From Clostridia bacterium (GTDB taxonomy: Bacteria; Bacillota; Clostridia; Oscillospirales; CAG-272): 6,228 bases of DNA. This document shows positions 1 to 5,899 of this stretch, in pieces (position 1 is the first letter of the stretch; each line of letters opens with the position of its first letter). A program made the position numbers and the translations under genes. The stretch lies in the NCBI GenBank assembly GCA_017461825.1, contig JAFTXB010000034.1, positions 1 to 6,228 of the forward strand, read 5' to 3'. The notes beneath the pieces were generated by a model, which had not been told where the DNA came from, made no database searches, and saw only the letters and a list, made by a program, of their open reading frames with translations.

Positions 1-28
1 GCGGGTTCGAATCCTCCTGCCCCTGCCA
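1..28 (+). tRNA. 3' end of a tRNA gene, probably tRNA-Trp (partial)
   Basis: Only the T arm, the 3' acceptor strand and the encoded CCA are in the window. The T loop TTCGAAT is at 6-12, the acceptor strand TGCCCCT at 18-24, the discriminator G at 25 and CCA at 26-28. An acceptor ending TGCCCCT-G-CCA matches bacterial tRNA-Trp (5' strand AGGGGCA), as in Bacillus; the anticodon lies outside the window, so the identity is an inference. The T stem GCGGG/CCTCC contains a C-C mismatch (2 with 16) and a G-U pair. Confidence 0.85.
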
Positions 29-59
29 AAAAATCCAAGTCGAAAGACTTGGATTTTTT
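28..59 (+). terminator. Rho-independent terminator of the tRNA gene
   Basis: A perfect inverted repeat: stem arms at 28-41 and 46-59 close a GAAA tetraloop (42-45). The downstream arm ends in six T, so the A-tract/T-tract form the base of the stem. It starts at the last base of the tRNA CCA, so transcription should end immediately after the tRNA. Confidence 0.9.
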
Positions 60-60
60 C

Positions 61-253
61 ATTTGTGTCCGCAGGACACAACATCATTTGCGTGCAGCGC
101 ACGCAACATCATTTGAGCGTCAGCTCAACATCATTGCCGCCTCGCGACACAAATGAACGAGGTTGCACTTCGTGCAAATGATGTGCTTCGCAATGATGTG
201 GGCTACGCCCAATGATGTTGCGCTTCGCGCAAACGGACACGCCTGCGGCGTGA
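61..253. repeat. Mosaic array of short hairpins with mirrored CATCATT / AATGATG separators
   Basis: Eight small palindromes lie almost back to back: 65-79, 90-104, 113-128, 163-177, 184-192, 199-211, 218-232 and 238-252, mostly 5-6 bp stems with 3-4 base loops. Separators in the left half read AACATCATT (CATCATT at 82-88, 107-113, 129-135). Those in the right half are the reverse complement (AATGATG at 177-183, 192-198, 211-217). A central CCTCG/CGAGG pair (140-144 with 158-162) is the turning point, and GTGTCCG (65-71) is complementary to CGGACAC (234-240). The whole is therefore a large interrupted inverted repeat with hairpins set into its arms. Stem sequences differ between units while pairing is kept. 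It resembles a REP/BIME-like intergenic element; function unknown. No gene is credible within it. Confidence 0.85.
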
Positions 254-268
254 TTTTGTGCGAAGCTC

Positions 269-297
269 TTGAAACGCTCACGGATTTGTGGTATAAT
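269..297 (+). promoter_or_regulatory. Sigma-A type promoter of the acidic small protein gene
   Basis: A -35 box TTGAAA (269-274) and a perfect -10 box TATAAT (292-297) are separated by exactly 17 bases. The transcript would start near 304, leaving a leader of only about 20 bases before the ATG at 323. The promoter sits just after the hairpin array, which would be outside the transcript. Confidence 0.88.
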
Positions 298-322
298 TAT
301 AAAAAACGGAGGGAACAAAAAA

Positions 323-679
323 ATGGTTACGTATTTTGGCTGCTATGATTTCAACAAAGAATGGTTGCTTGTAGAGATGGCATTAAATATATCAAGCGCG
401 GAAATTGATTGGAATTCGATTGCCGTTCCGGACGAAGAGCTTGATGAAGGTGATTGGCAATGTCCTTACATGGAACAGTATTTGAATGCGGACGGAACTG
501 AAAAAATATGCGAAACATACGACGAACCTGAAGAAGAGGTGAATCCTTGCCGTATCGCATTTTTTATCTACAAAGAAGGCTCTCATACATTGAGAACACC
601 GTACGGCGATTTTGACTTAACAAATATTGAATTATTGCCAAACCGTCTGAAAAGCATTATCGAATTTGAAGAAGATTGA
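323..679 (+). CDS. Small acidic protein of unknown function (118 aa)
   Basis: I do not recognise a characterised family. The ATG at 323 is chosen because GGAGGG (308-313) lies 9 bases upstream and the promoter at 269-297 excludes an upstream TTG start that would overlap the -35 box. The 118-residue product is strongly acidic, with 28 Asp/Glu against 7 Lys/Arg, and ends in the run EFEED. It has no signal peptide or membrane segment, so it is presumably cytoplasmic. Four cysteines (7, 47, 63, 76) are widely spaced and do not form an obvious CxxC metal site. The N-terminus MVTYFGCYDF is followed by an amphipathic stretch, an acidic centre (37-72) and a more hydrophobic segment RIAFFIYKEG (77-86). 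It is transcribed alone from its own promoter and ends before a bidirectional terminator. A gene is well supported; a role is not. Confidence 0.85.
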   Translation: MVTYFGCYDFNKEWLLVEMALNISSAEIDWNSIAVPDEELDEGDWQCPYMEQYLNADGTEKICETYDEPEEEVNPCRIAFFIYKEGSHTLRTPYGDFDLTNIELLPNRLKSIIEFEED

Positions 680-692
680 TTTTACCGGGCGA

Positions 693-715
693 CCGCAGAT
701 TTTTTGTTCCTGCGG
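693..715. repeat. Short inverted repeat after the acidic protein gene
   Basis: CCGCAG (693-698) pairs with CTGCGG (710-715) around an 11-base T-rich loop, 14 bases after the stop codon. There is no T-tract after it, so it is not a convincing terminator by itself; it may protect the transcript end or be chance. The stronger hairpin at 741-790 follows. Confidence 0.35.
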
Positions 716-740
716 ACGAAAAAAATATAAGACATCCACA

Positions 741-790
741 AGAAAAAGCGTTCGCGCCAAAGGTTTTCCCTTGACGTGAACGCTTTTTCT
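741..790. terminator. Bidirectional terminator between convergent units
   Basis: A 16-bp stem pairs 741-756 with 775-790 (one G-U pair) around an 18-base loop. The outer stem is an A-tract on one side and a T-tract on the other, so on either strand the RNA ends in a G/C-containing helix followed by U residues. It can end both the plus-strand transcript of the acidic protein gene (stop at 679) and the minus-strand operon, whose last stop is at 801-803. Confidence 0.88.
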
Positions 791-800
791 TTTCATAGCT

Positions 801-959
801 TCAGCGGTAAGTGATATTCCAACCCTCGTCAGAACCGCTGCCCATCTGTAGCGAGACTGTACCGTTTGCATCTGCACTGGCGGTTAAAACATCATTTGCC
901 CCGATCCAATACAGCTCGATCAACGGGCTCTCATAATTCTTTGATACGGATTTCATCAT
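801..959 (-). CDS. Short peptide of the 'DVLTAS' type, last gene of the operon (52 aa)
   Basis: The 52-residue product has a Y-E-S-P-L-I-E-L stretch at 9-16, the motif NDVLTAS at 22-28, then a Gly/Ser-rich polar tail ending GWNITYR. It is a clear paralogue of the 45-residue peptide at 5900-6037: Y-x-x-P-x-I-E-[LV] followed about seven residues later by D-[VI]-L-T-A-S. The gene overlaps the end of the secreted hydrolase gene: ATGATG provides two start codons, and the hydrolase stop TGA lies inside them. The Shine-Dalgarno GGGAGG (969-964) is 4 bases from the first ATG and 7 from the second, so the second ATG (956) may be the true start, giving 51 residues. There is no signal peptide, Cys or membrane helix. 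I recall similar uncharacterised short ORFs near secreted proteins in Clostridia; a signalling, tag-like or RiPP-precursor role is only a guess. Confidence 0.82.
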   Translation of the reverse strand: MMKSVSKNYESPLIELYWIGANDVLTASADANGTVSLQMGSGSDEGWNITYR

Positions 960-2773
960 GATGCCTCCCAATCCCAGACCAATTCATGTTCTGTATTTTC
1001 ACCAAAGCCGTCAAACGGATCCGACATGACCTGCAACGTGCGTTTCCGCAAGGTTTTTACCGCAACGGTAATGGTTTTATCCGCATAATAAGAAGCGATG
1101 TTGGCATCCTGCAGCCATGCATGATTGGCTGCATTGTCCCAAACGTCGTTATTATTATTTTGGGAATTATCGTCGGATACGGATCTGCCCGAGTCGATCG
1201 GCCAAAAAACAATACTTGGCGTGATCATACCATACAAAGCCTCCGTGCCGCCGTTTAAACCATGGTGAGATGCTTGCACCATTTCGGCATCTAGCGTTGT
1301 TGTACTGTATACGCTTGCCATAAAATCACAGTTTACTGTCTCACTGTCGCCAAGCACCAAAAAACTGTTTCCGTTAAAATCGGTATCCGCATCATTCTCT
1401 TTAAAGGTCATTTTCCATACTCCGCAGGTCTTGTTTAAGGTATCCATATCGTTTGGATAGCGATCCTCATGCGTATACAAAAACTCAATTTTGCACCCCG
1501 CAAGATAGAGCACCTGCCCTGTATGATACACGTAACGGATCGCGTTGGGATACTTCTCATTGAGAATGTCCTTTAATGTTGCAACCGTTTCTGCATCGTT
1601 TCCCGCATTTTTATCTGTTACAAAGGTCTGCTCCGCATCCTCCACCGTTGAAAAGATGGGGAAATTATAGCAAACCATTTTCAGATCGATCTGTTCGCTG
1701 TAGTCCTCCAAAAAGGACACCGCAAGATCGATATGGTCGCTGTGCGCGTGGGTAAACATCCACGTTACCTGCGGTTTTGTATGTGCCACGGGCTTGTTGG
1801 TGTATAAAAAGTGATACAACGACACCTGATCCGCATTTGATTCGGGGCCGCCGTCAATGATGACAAAGCTTCCATCCTCCAATTGAATGACAAAGCTCTC
1901 GCCTGCCGCAGTATTTTTAGAGCCTACTCTTCCGATCTGCGTTACGGTCGCCTCGGCACGCTTTTCGTAGGAAGGTGCCGTATTTTGCGGGAGATACCCC
2001 TTTGGCGAATACACGGCTTTTAAGGAACCGTCGTTGTAATTTGGGTAAAAAGACAGGTTGATCTGTTTATAGCCTTTGATATAGGTTGCAAACAGATTGC
2101 CGTCGATTGAATTTTCACTGTATACCGTATATCCTTCATTTTGAAGGGTGGAAAGCAAGGCGCTATAGGAGTCGGAGCTCACGCCCATATACGCGTATTC
2201 ATACGCGCCCTCTCCAAGCTCGTATCTTTCGGACTCGGTCACATTTCCGATCGGCACAAAGTGATCGGCTGACGTATCTGCCGTATGCTCGATCTTGATC
2301 TCCCTTGGTTCGGTTTTCGTTTTTGTGCCGTTTTGAACCGAAAACGTGCTGACGGACAAGGTGATGCTGCCAACGTCTGTATACAACCCATTGATCGGGA
2401 GCAAGAAAAAGTATCCGTTTTCAAGACTTGGCATTATATCGGAAACCGATTTCAGCTCTCCGCTTTCAAAGATCTTGGAATAAACGGTCTTACGGGAAAA
2501 GTGCCCCGTTTGGATGCCCCAGTCGGAGCGATCGTCAAAGGAAAGCGTGACCTCAAAGCCGACGCTCTCAAAGCGCTCCAGCTTGTCGGGGGTGGTATTG
2601 ATCGACGCGATCAAACGAACCGAATATTCCCCCGCCGCATCGGGGGCTGTGATCTGATAACCCAGCAGCGTGGTTTCGCTTTCGTTTGCTGTATCCGCCT
2701 GCGCACCAATCACTAAAGCAAAAAGCATTGCGGCAGACAAAATAATTGATAAGAATTTCTTTAAGTGCTGCAT
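956..2773 (-). CDS. Secreted metallo-beta-lactamase-fold hydrolase with N-terminal beta-sandwich domain (605 aa)
   Basis: A signal peptide (basic residues 5-6, hydrophobic 8-23, A-Q-A at 24-26) sends the protein outside the cell. Residues about 35-163 form a beta-sandwich domain common in Clostridia surface proteins (VRLIASIN at 52-59, VGFEVTLSF at 71-79); its last strands resemble the end of the truncated gene at 6051-6228. Residues about 190-260 look like a small alpha/beta linker domain. The catalytic domain starts near 275: IIDGG (305-309), the metal-binding motif HAHSDH (342-347), GDSE (475-478) and SHHG (502-505). This set matches the ComEC/Rec2-like and phosphorylcholine-esterase-like branch of the MBL superfamily, so a phosphoester or related bond is the likely target; the substrate is unknown. 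The tail ends in VWDWEAS, like a small peptide upstream. RBS GAGGAG (2788-2783) overlaps the stop of the deacetylase gene, 9 bases before ATG. Confidence 0.9.
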   Translation of the reverse strand: MQHLKKFLSIILSAAMLFALVIGAQADTANESETTLLGYQITAPDAAGEYSVRLIASINTTPDKLERFESVGFEVTLSFDDRSDWGIQTGHFSRKTVYSKIFESGELKSVSDIMPSLENGYFFLLPINGLYTDVGSITLSVSTFSVQNGTKTKTEPREIKIEHTADTSADHFVPIGNVTESERYELGEGAYEYAYMGVSSDSYSALLSTLQNEGYTVYSENSIDGNLFATYIKGYKQINLSFYPNYNDGSLKAVYSPKGYLPQNTAPSYEKRAEATVTQIGRVGSKNTAAGESFVIQLEDGSFVIIDGGPESNADQVSLYHFLYTNKPVAHTKPQVTWMFTHAHSDHIDLAVSFLEDYSEQIDLKMVCYNFPIFSTVEDAEQTFVTDKNAGNDAETVATLKDILNEKYPNAIRYVYHTGQVLYLAGCKIEFLYTHEDRYPNDMDTLNKTCGVWKMTFKENDADTDFNGNSFLVLGDSETVNCDFMASVYSTTTLDAEMVQASHHGLNGGTEALYGMITPSIVFWPIDSGRSVSDDNSQNNNNDVWDNAANHAWLQDANIASYYADKTITVAVKTLRKRTLQVMSDPFDGFGENTEHELVWDWEAS

Positions 2774-2786
2774 TTTTTTCGTCTCC

Positions 2787-3632
2787 TCAATCCAGCCTTA
2801 CGGTTTGTCCTGACGGAATGATGAAATTTTGACTGTTTCTGTGATATGTAATATACAGATCGATTGCGGTTGGATTGTGCACCATACTTCCGTCAGCCGA
2901 AAATTCCAGCCGCTCATAAGCATTGATGTAATCATAGATCTCGCCGTTGGTTGCATACCAGATGTCATCTCTGCCGCCGATGTACTCGGCAAATTTTTCG
3001 ATCACACCCCAGTTATCATCATTGTCAAATTCATAGCTATGCCCCCACAAGTAAAACATACGGGGATAGTTTCTCCAAGGATAGTCGCCAACGCTGTACT
3101 CAACAAATTTTTTTGCAAGCTCCATCAATGCCGGATCGTTGTGATGGCAGGTCGCTTTGAGCTTGAGCCAATCCTTTGGGAGCTTGAAATCCCTTGATGA
3201 CTCGGTCGTTCTGGAATAGTGTATTCCACACAGCTTCAAGGCCTCCACTACGCTGTCGTTATAGGAACCGTTGGCGTATGCCATGCCTTTTATCACCTTT
3301 CCAAACAACGCCTCCAGCGCCTTGCGATCTTCGATAATATCGTTGATCGCAACGGCACTATCGACATCTGCCAAAGAAAGGTGTTTAAAGCCGTGTACCG
3401 CAACCTCGTTTCCACTCTCGGTATAAAGCCTCAAAGCCTCTTGTGCAGTCATTCTTCCCTTGTCCTGCGTTGCTTCTCTGCCAAACATACCGGAATTGAG
3501 ATTGAACGTACCTTTTAATCCGTATTTTGACAAAATGGAGATCAATCTCTTATCCTGCGCAACACCGTCGTCATAGCTGAGCGTGACTGCCTTGTCCTTA
3601 AAATTCGGAAATCGCATATGTCTTTTTTTCAT
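2787..3632 (-). CDS. Polysaccharide deacetylase family protein (NodB/CE4 fold), no signal peptide (281 aa)
   Basis: The N-terminal motif VTLSYDDG (16-23) is the NodB TFDDG motif, with D21 as probable catalytic base and D22 as metal ligand; HGFKH (80-84) supplies the two metal-binding histidines of the HxxxH motif. LWGHSYEFD further on is typical of a CE4 subgroup that includes gellan-lyase-associated NodB domains. The family removes N- or O-acetyl groups from sugars. The protein begins with KKRHMRFPNF and has no signal peptide or membrane anchor, so it should act in the cytoplasm, unlike most cell-wall CE4 enzymes; this fits work on an imported saccharide. The ATG at 3632 is preferred because GAGGAG (3644-3639) sits 6 bases before it; the upstream in-frame TTG at 3650 lies before this site. 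The gene lies 14 bases after the transporter stop. Substrate not deducible. Confidence 0.88.
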   Translation of the reverse strand: MKKRHMRFPNFKDKAVTLSYDDGVAQDKRLISILSKYGLKGTFNLNSGMFGREATQDKGRMTAQEALRLYTESGNEVAVHGFKHLSLADVDSAVAINDIIEDRKALEALFGKVIKGMAYANGSYNDSVVEALKLCGIHYSRTTESSRDFKLPKDWLKLKATCHHNDPALMELAKKFVEYSVGDYPWRNYPRMFYLWGHSYEFDNDDNWGVIEKFAEYIGGRDDIWYATNGEIYDYINAYERLEFSADGSMVHNPTAIDLYITYHRNSQNFIIPSGQTVRLD

Positions 3633-3646
3633 GATATTCTCCTCGA

Positions 3647-4498
3647 TCAAAAAACGATCAGAACCGATGCGAGAAACGCAATGGCGGTTGCAATATAATC
3701 CTTTGCTGTTAGTGCTTCTTTTCTGATCAAACTGATAACGGTTGAGCAGATCATAACGCCGCCCGTAACCAAGGGATATTGGATGGATGCGGGCAGAACC
3801 GCAAGGGCGATCAGCAAAAACAGGTTTCCAACGCCGTTAAATACGCCGTAGCCTGACACCAACAAAAGGTCTCGCCCCTTGACAAGCGGGATCTTTTTCC
3901 AGCCGATCAAAAGCCATACCAAGCAGATCACGACCGTAACGAGGCTTGACCAGATCATAAAGCCCGAGCTATCGGTGTGCAAAAGTGCCGAGGATTGATG
4001 GATCTTGGAGATCACACCTGCCATACCGTTGAGCAAAAACACCGCAAAATAATAAAAAATTGCTTTTTTATCCTGCGTACCCGTTTTGATATTCAAAAGC
4101 ACGGCTCCAACGATCAACACGCAACAGATCACCTTAAAAACGGTCAGCTTTTCATCATAAAACGCCACGCCGAGGAAAAACGGCAGGATCATGCCGCCAA
4201 GCATGGAAAACACCGAATATACCGACAAATTTGCCACCGAAAAGGCTTTTAAGCTGTAGTAGCTCATCAGGATCCCCGAAACGGCATAGATTGCCGCCAT
4301 AAGCAGGCTGAACCATGAAAAGATCACCCGAAATCCGCTGATAAACAGCATGATGACGATGATGACAAGGCTTTTATACAAGGAAAAGACCAACGAAGCA
4401 CGAAGGTCGGTTCCGTACGACTTTTGAAACCGCTGATTAAAGAAAAACTGAAGCGAAAACAAAACGGTAGCCGCAATGACCAAACCGTAATAGATCAT
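3647..4498 (-). CDS. EamA/DMT-superfamily transporter (283 aa, ten membrane helices)
   Basis: Hydrophobicity gives about ten membrane segments, roughly at 2-20, 35-55, 60-80, 92-112, 118-137, 147-165, 180-200, 210-232, 240-257 and 266-283. With a length near 285 this is the classic drug/metabolite transporter architecture of two fused five-helix EamA halves. Short basic cytoplasmic loops (NQRFQK at 21-26, KK at 201-202) are consistent with inner-membrane insertion. DMT proteins move small metabolites, often as exporters or exchangers; the substrate cannot be read from the sequence. The gene overlaps the preceding enzyme gene by ATGA, with AAAGGG (4513-4508) 9 bases upstream of the ATG, so expression is translationally coupled. 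The neighbours suggest transport of a sugar derivative, which is inference from context. Confidence 0.87.
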   Translation of the reverse strand: MIYYGLVIAATVLFSLQFFFNQRFQKSYGTDLRASLVFSLYKSLVIIVIMLFISGFRVIFSWFSLLMAAIYAVSGILMSYYSLKAFSVANLSVYSVFSMLGGMILPFFLGVAFYDEKLTVFKVICCVLIVGAVLLNIKTGTQDKKAIFYYFAVFLLNGMAGVISKIHQSSALLHTDSSGFMIWSSLVTVVICLVWLLIGWKKIPLVKGRDLLLVSGYGVFNGVGNLFLLIALAVLPASIQYPLVTGGVMICSTVISLIRKEALTAKDYIATAIAFLASVLIVF

Positions 4499-5796
4499 TT
4501 GCCCTCACCCTTTTTGTAGATCATTGCTCTGTAGTTGTTGGGATTGTCACTTGCACATTCCTCATCCCACTTTTGTTTGACCGCCTCATAGACCGAATCG
4601 GGAATATCGGGGGTGCCGCCAAAGCGTGTGGGCAGGAGCATATCCCCCGCCACCTTGGGATCGGTGCAGGCGGTGTCATTTTTCCACTTTTCACGTTCCT
4701 CTTTCTTGCGGAGATTGGGGATCTCGGTGGGAACGCTACCGCCCAGGATCGAGCGGAAGGCAAACATACCGGGCAGGAACATATCCAATGCCTCGTAAAC
4801 GTCGATGATATCGGCTTCGGGATTGCCCTTGATCTTTTCCACAAAGTGCCACATACAGTAGAAATCCGAGCTGCCGTGTCCAAAGGCTCTTGCTTTATCG
4901 TCATAAGGTCTTGCGGGTCTGTATTCCTCAACGGGCAGCTTTGCGTAGTCACCCTCATTGACATCACACTTGACGAAAATGGTTTTTACATCGTTTTTGC
5001 CGGTCTCCTCGCGTGCGCTCTCCATTCTACCCTTGGAGCCGTACATGGAGTACCAAACCGAGTTTTCGTACAGTCCGCCGTGAATGCTCTTGACGATCGC
5101 GCCGTTTTCCATGGTTACAATCTCAATACCAAGATCAGCACCCTTTCCGCCGCCCATTTCACGACGTTTATTATTTGCACTTTCCAAGCCGATGACCGAA
5201 ACGGGACGGAGACCGGTTGCATGGATGATGGGGCCCAAGGAGTGCGTGCAATAATAGGTGGAGTACATATTATTTCTCCAGTGATCCTTGATGCCGTAGG
5301 TAATAGAGGGCCAAATCGGCTCGCAGTTATGGATGTACTCGCACTCGCCGTACTCAAACTCACCGATCTTATTTTGGGCGTAGAGCTTTTTCATTTCGTA
5401 GGGAGCGGGCATATAGCAGTAGTTTTCGCCGTAGGCGTAGATCATTCCCGTTTCCTCGACCGTTTCCAAAAGCTCAACAGCCTCCTTCATGGTTTGCATG
5501 GGAGAAACCTCGGAAAATACGTGCTTGCCCTGCTTCATTGCCTTGATTGCAAAGGGGGCGTGCTCGGTTGCAAAATTTGCCAACACCACGGCATCCATAT
5601 CGTGCTGAATGAACTCGTCAAAATTATCGTAAAAGGTGATGTTGAGTCCTTCCGCGTCACGCTTTTGTGCCTCCAATACCTCGGGGGCGTTGTCGCAGAT
5701 CGCGACCACCTCGGCGTTTTCCGCCTCTTTGCAGTATTTGATCATACTGGAGCCGCGATAGCCGCCAAGTACGCCGATTTTTATTTTTTTGCTCAT
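4495..5796 (-). CDS. Gfo/Idh/MocA-family protein, GH109-like NAD-dependent enzyme (433 aa)
   Basis: The N-terminus IKIGVLGGYRGSSM (5-18) is a Rossmann nucleotide-binding loop, followed by strands ending in AICDN (32-36) and the Gfo/Idh/MocA segment GKHVFSEVSP (90-99), where EVSP replaces the usual EKP. Features of GH109 alpha-N-acetylgalactosaminidases are visible: GENYCY (123-128, E124), EYIH (153-156, Y154) and YCTHSLGP (182-189, Y182 and H185), which align by spacing with the known GH109 catalytic set Glu, Tyr and Tyr-x-x-His. The C-terminal GHGSSDFY (306-313) and the DVYEALDMFLPG segment also resemble GH109. Such enzymes cleave glycosides by transient NAD-dependent oxidation at C3. The length fits, but there is no signal peptide, so it would act on an imported oligosaccharide; a plain sugar dehydrogenase remains possible. 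It has a moderate RBS (AAAGG, 5809-5805) and is the first gene of the tight operon. Confidence 0.87.
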   Translation of the reverse strand: MSKKIKIGVLGGYRGSSMIKYCKEAENAEVVAICDNAPEVLEAQKRDAEGLNITFYDNFDEFIQHDMDAVVLANFATEHAPFAIKAMKQGKHVFSEVSPMQTMKEAVELLETVEETGMIYAYGENYCYMPAPYEMKKLYAQNKIGEFEYGECEYIHNCEPIWPSITYGIKDHWRNNMYSTYYCTHSLGPIIHATGLRPVSVIGLESANNKRREMGGGKGADLGIEIVTMENGAIVKSIHGGLYENSVWYSMYGSKGRMESAREETGKNDVKTIFVKCDVNEGDYAKLPVEEYRPARPYDDKARAFGHGSSDFYCMWHFVEKIKGNPEADIIDVYEALDMFLPGMFAFRSILGGSVPTEIPNLRKKEEREKWKNDTACTDPKVAGDMLLPTRFGGTPDIPDSVYEAVKQKWDEECASDNPNNYRAMIYKKGEGK

Positions 5797-5827
5797 AATG
5801 GTTTCCTTTCAATGGTTGTTTTGAAAA

Positions 5828-5866
5828 CCGGCTCCGCGGCTAACCTTTCATTAGCAGCGAAGCCGG
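5828..5866 (-). terminator. Hairpin between the 45-aa peptide gene and the GH109-like gene: weak terminator or attenuator
   Basis: On the minus strand, arms 5866-5851 and 5843-5828 form a 16-bp stem with one G-U pair and one mismatch, closing a 7-base loop TGAAAGG. It is followed by only TTTTC and then A residues, a poor T-tract, so partial termination is likely. I found no convincing -35/-10 pair in the gap 5797-5899, so the downstream operon may depend on readthrough past this hairpin. That would let peptide and enzymes be expressed at different levels. Confidence 0.65.
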
Positions 5867-5899
5867 CGCGATTTCTGTTATTATTAATAGGTAATGGAA

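Noticed and set aside
61..253. CRISPR array
   Set aside because: The constant element is only 7-10 bases, the spacing is 15-25 bases, and the intervening sequences are palindromes rather than unique spacers; polarity flips at the centre.
269..322. Longer version of the acidic protein starting at TTG 269
   Set aside because: The start would coincide with the -35 box of the promoter and has no RBS; the ATG at 323 has both.
888..900. Another copy of the AACATCATTTG separator inside the 52-aa peptide gene
   Set aside because: It encodes the conserved A-N-D-V residues, has no flanking palindromes and is explained by the coding sequence.
2285..2716. 143-codon plus-strand frame opposite the hydrolase signal and beta-sandwich region
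   Set aside because: It is opposite a well-supported secreted protein gene, has no RBS and has no recognisable domain.
3633..3650. TTG start at 3650 for the deacetylase
   Set aside because: It lies upstream of the GAGGAG site that is ideally placed for the ATG at 3632.
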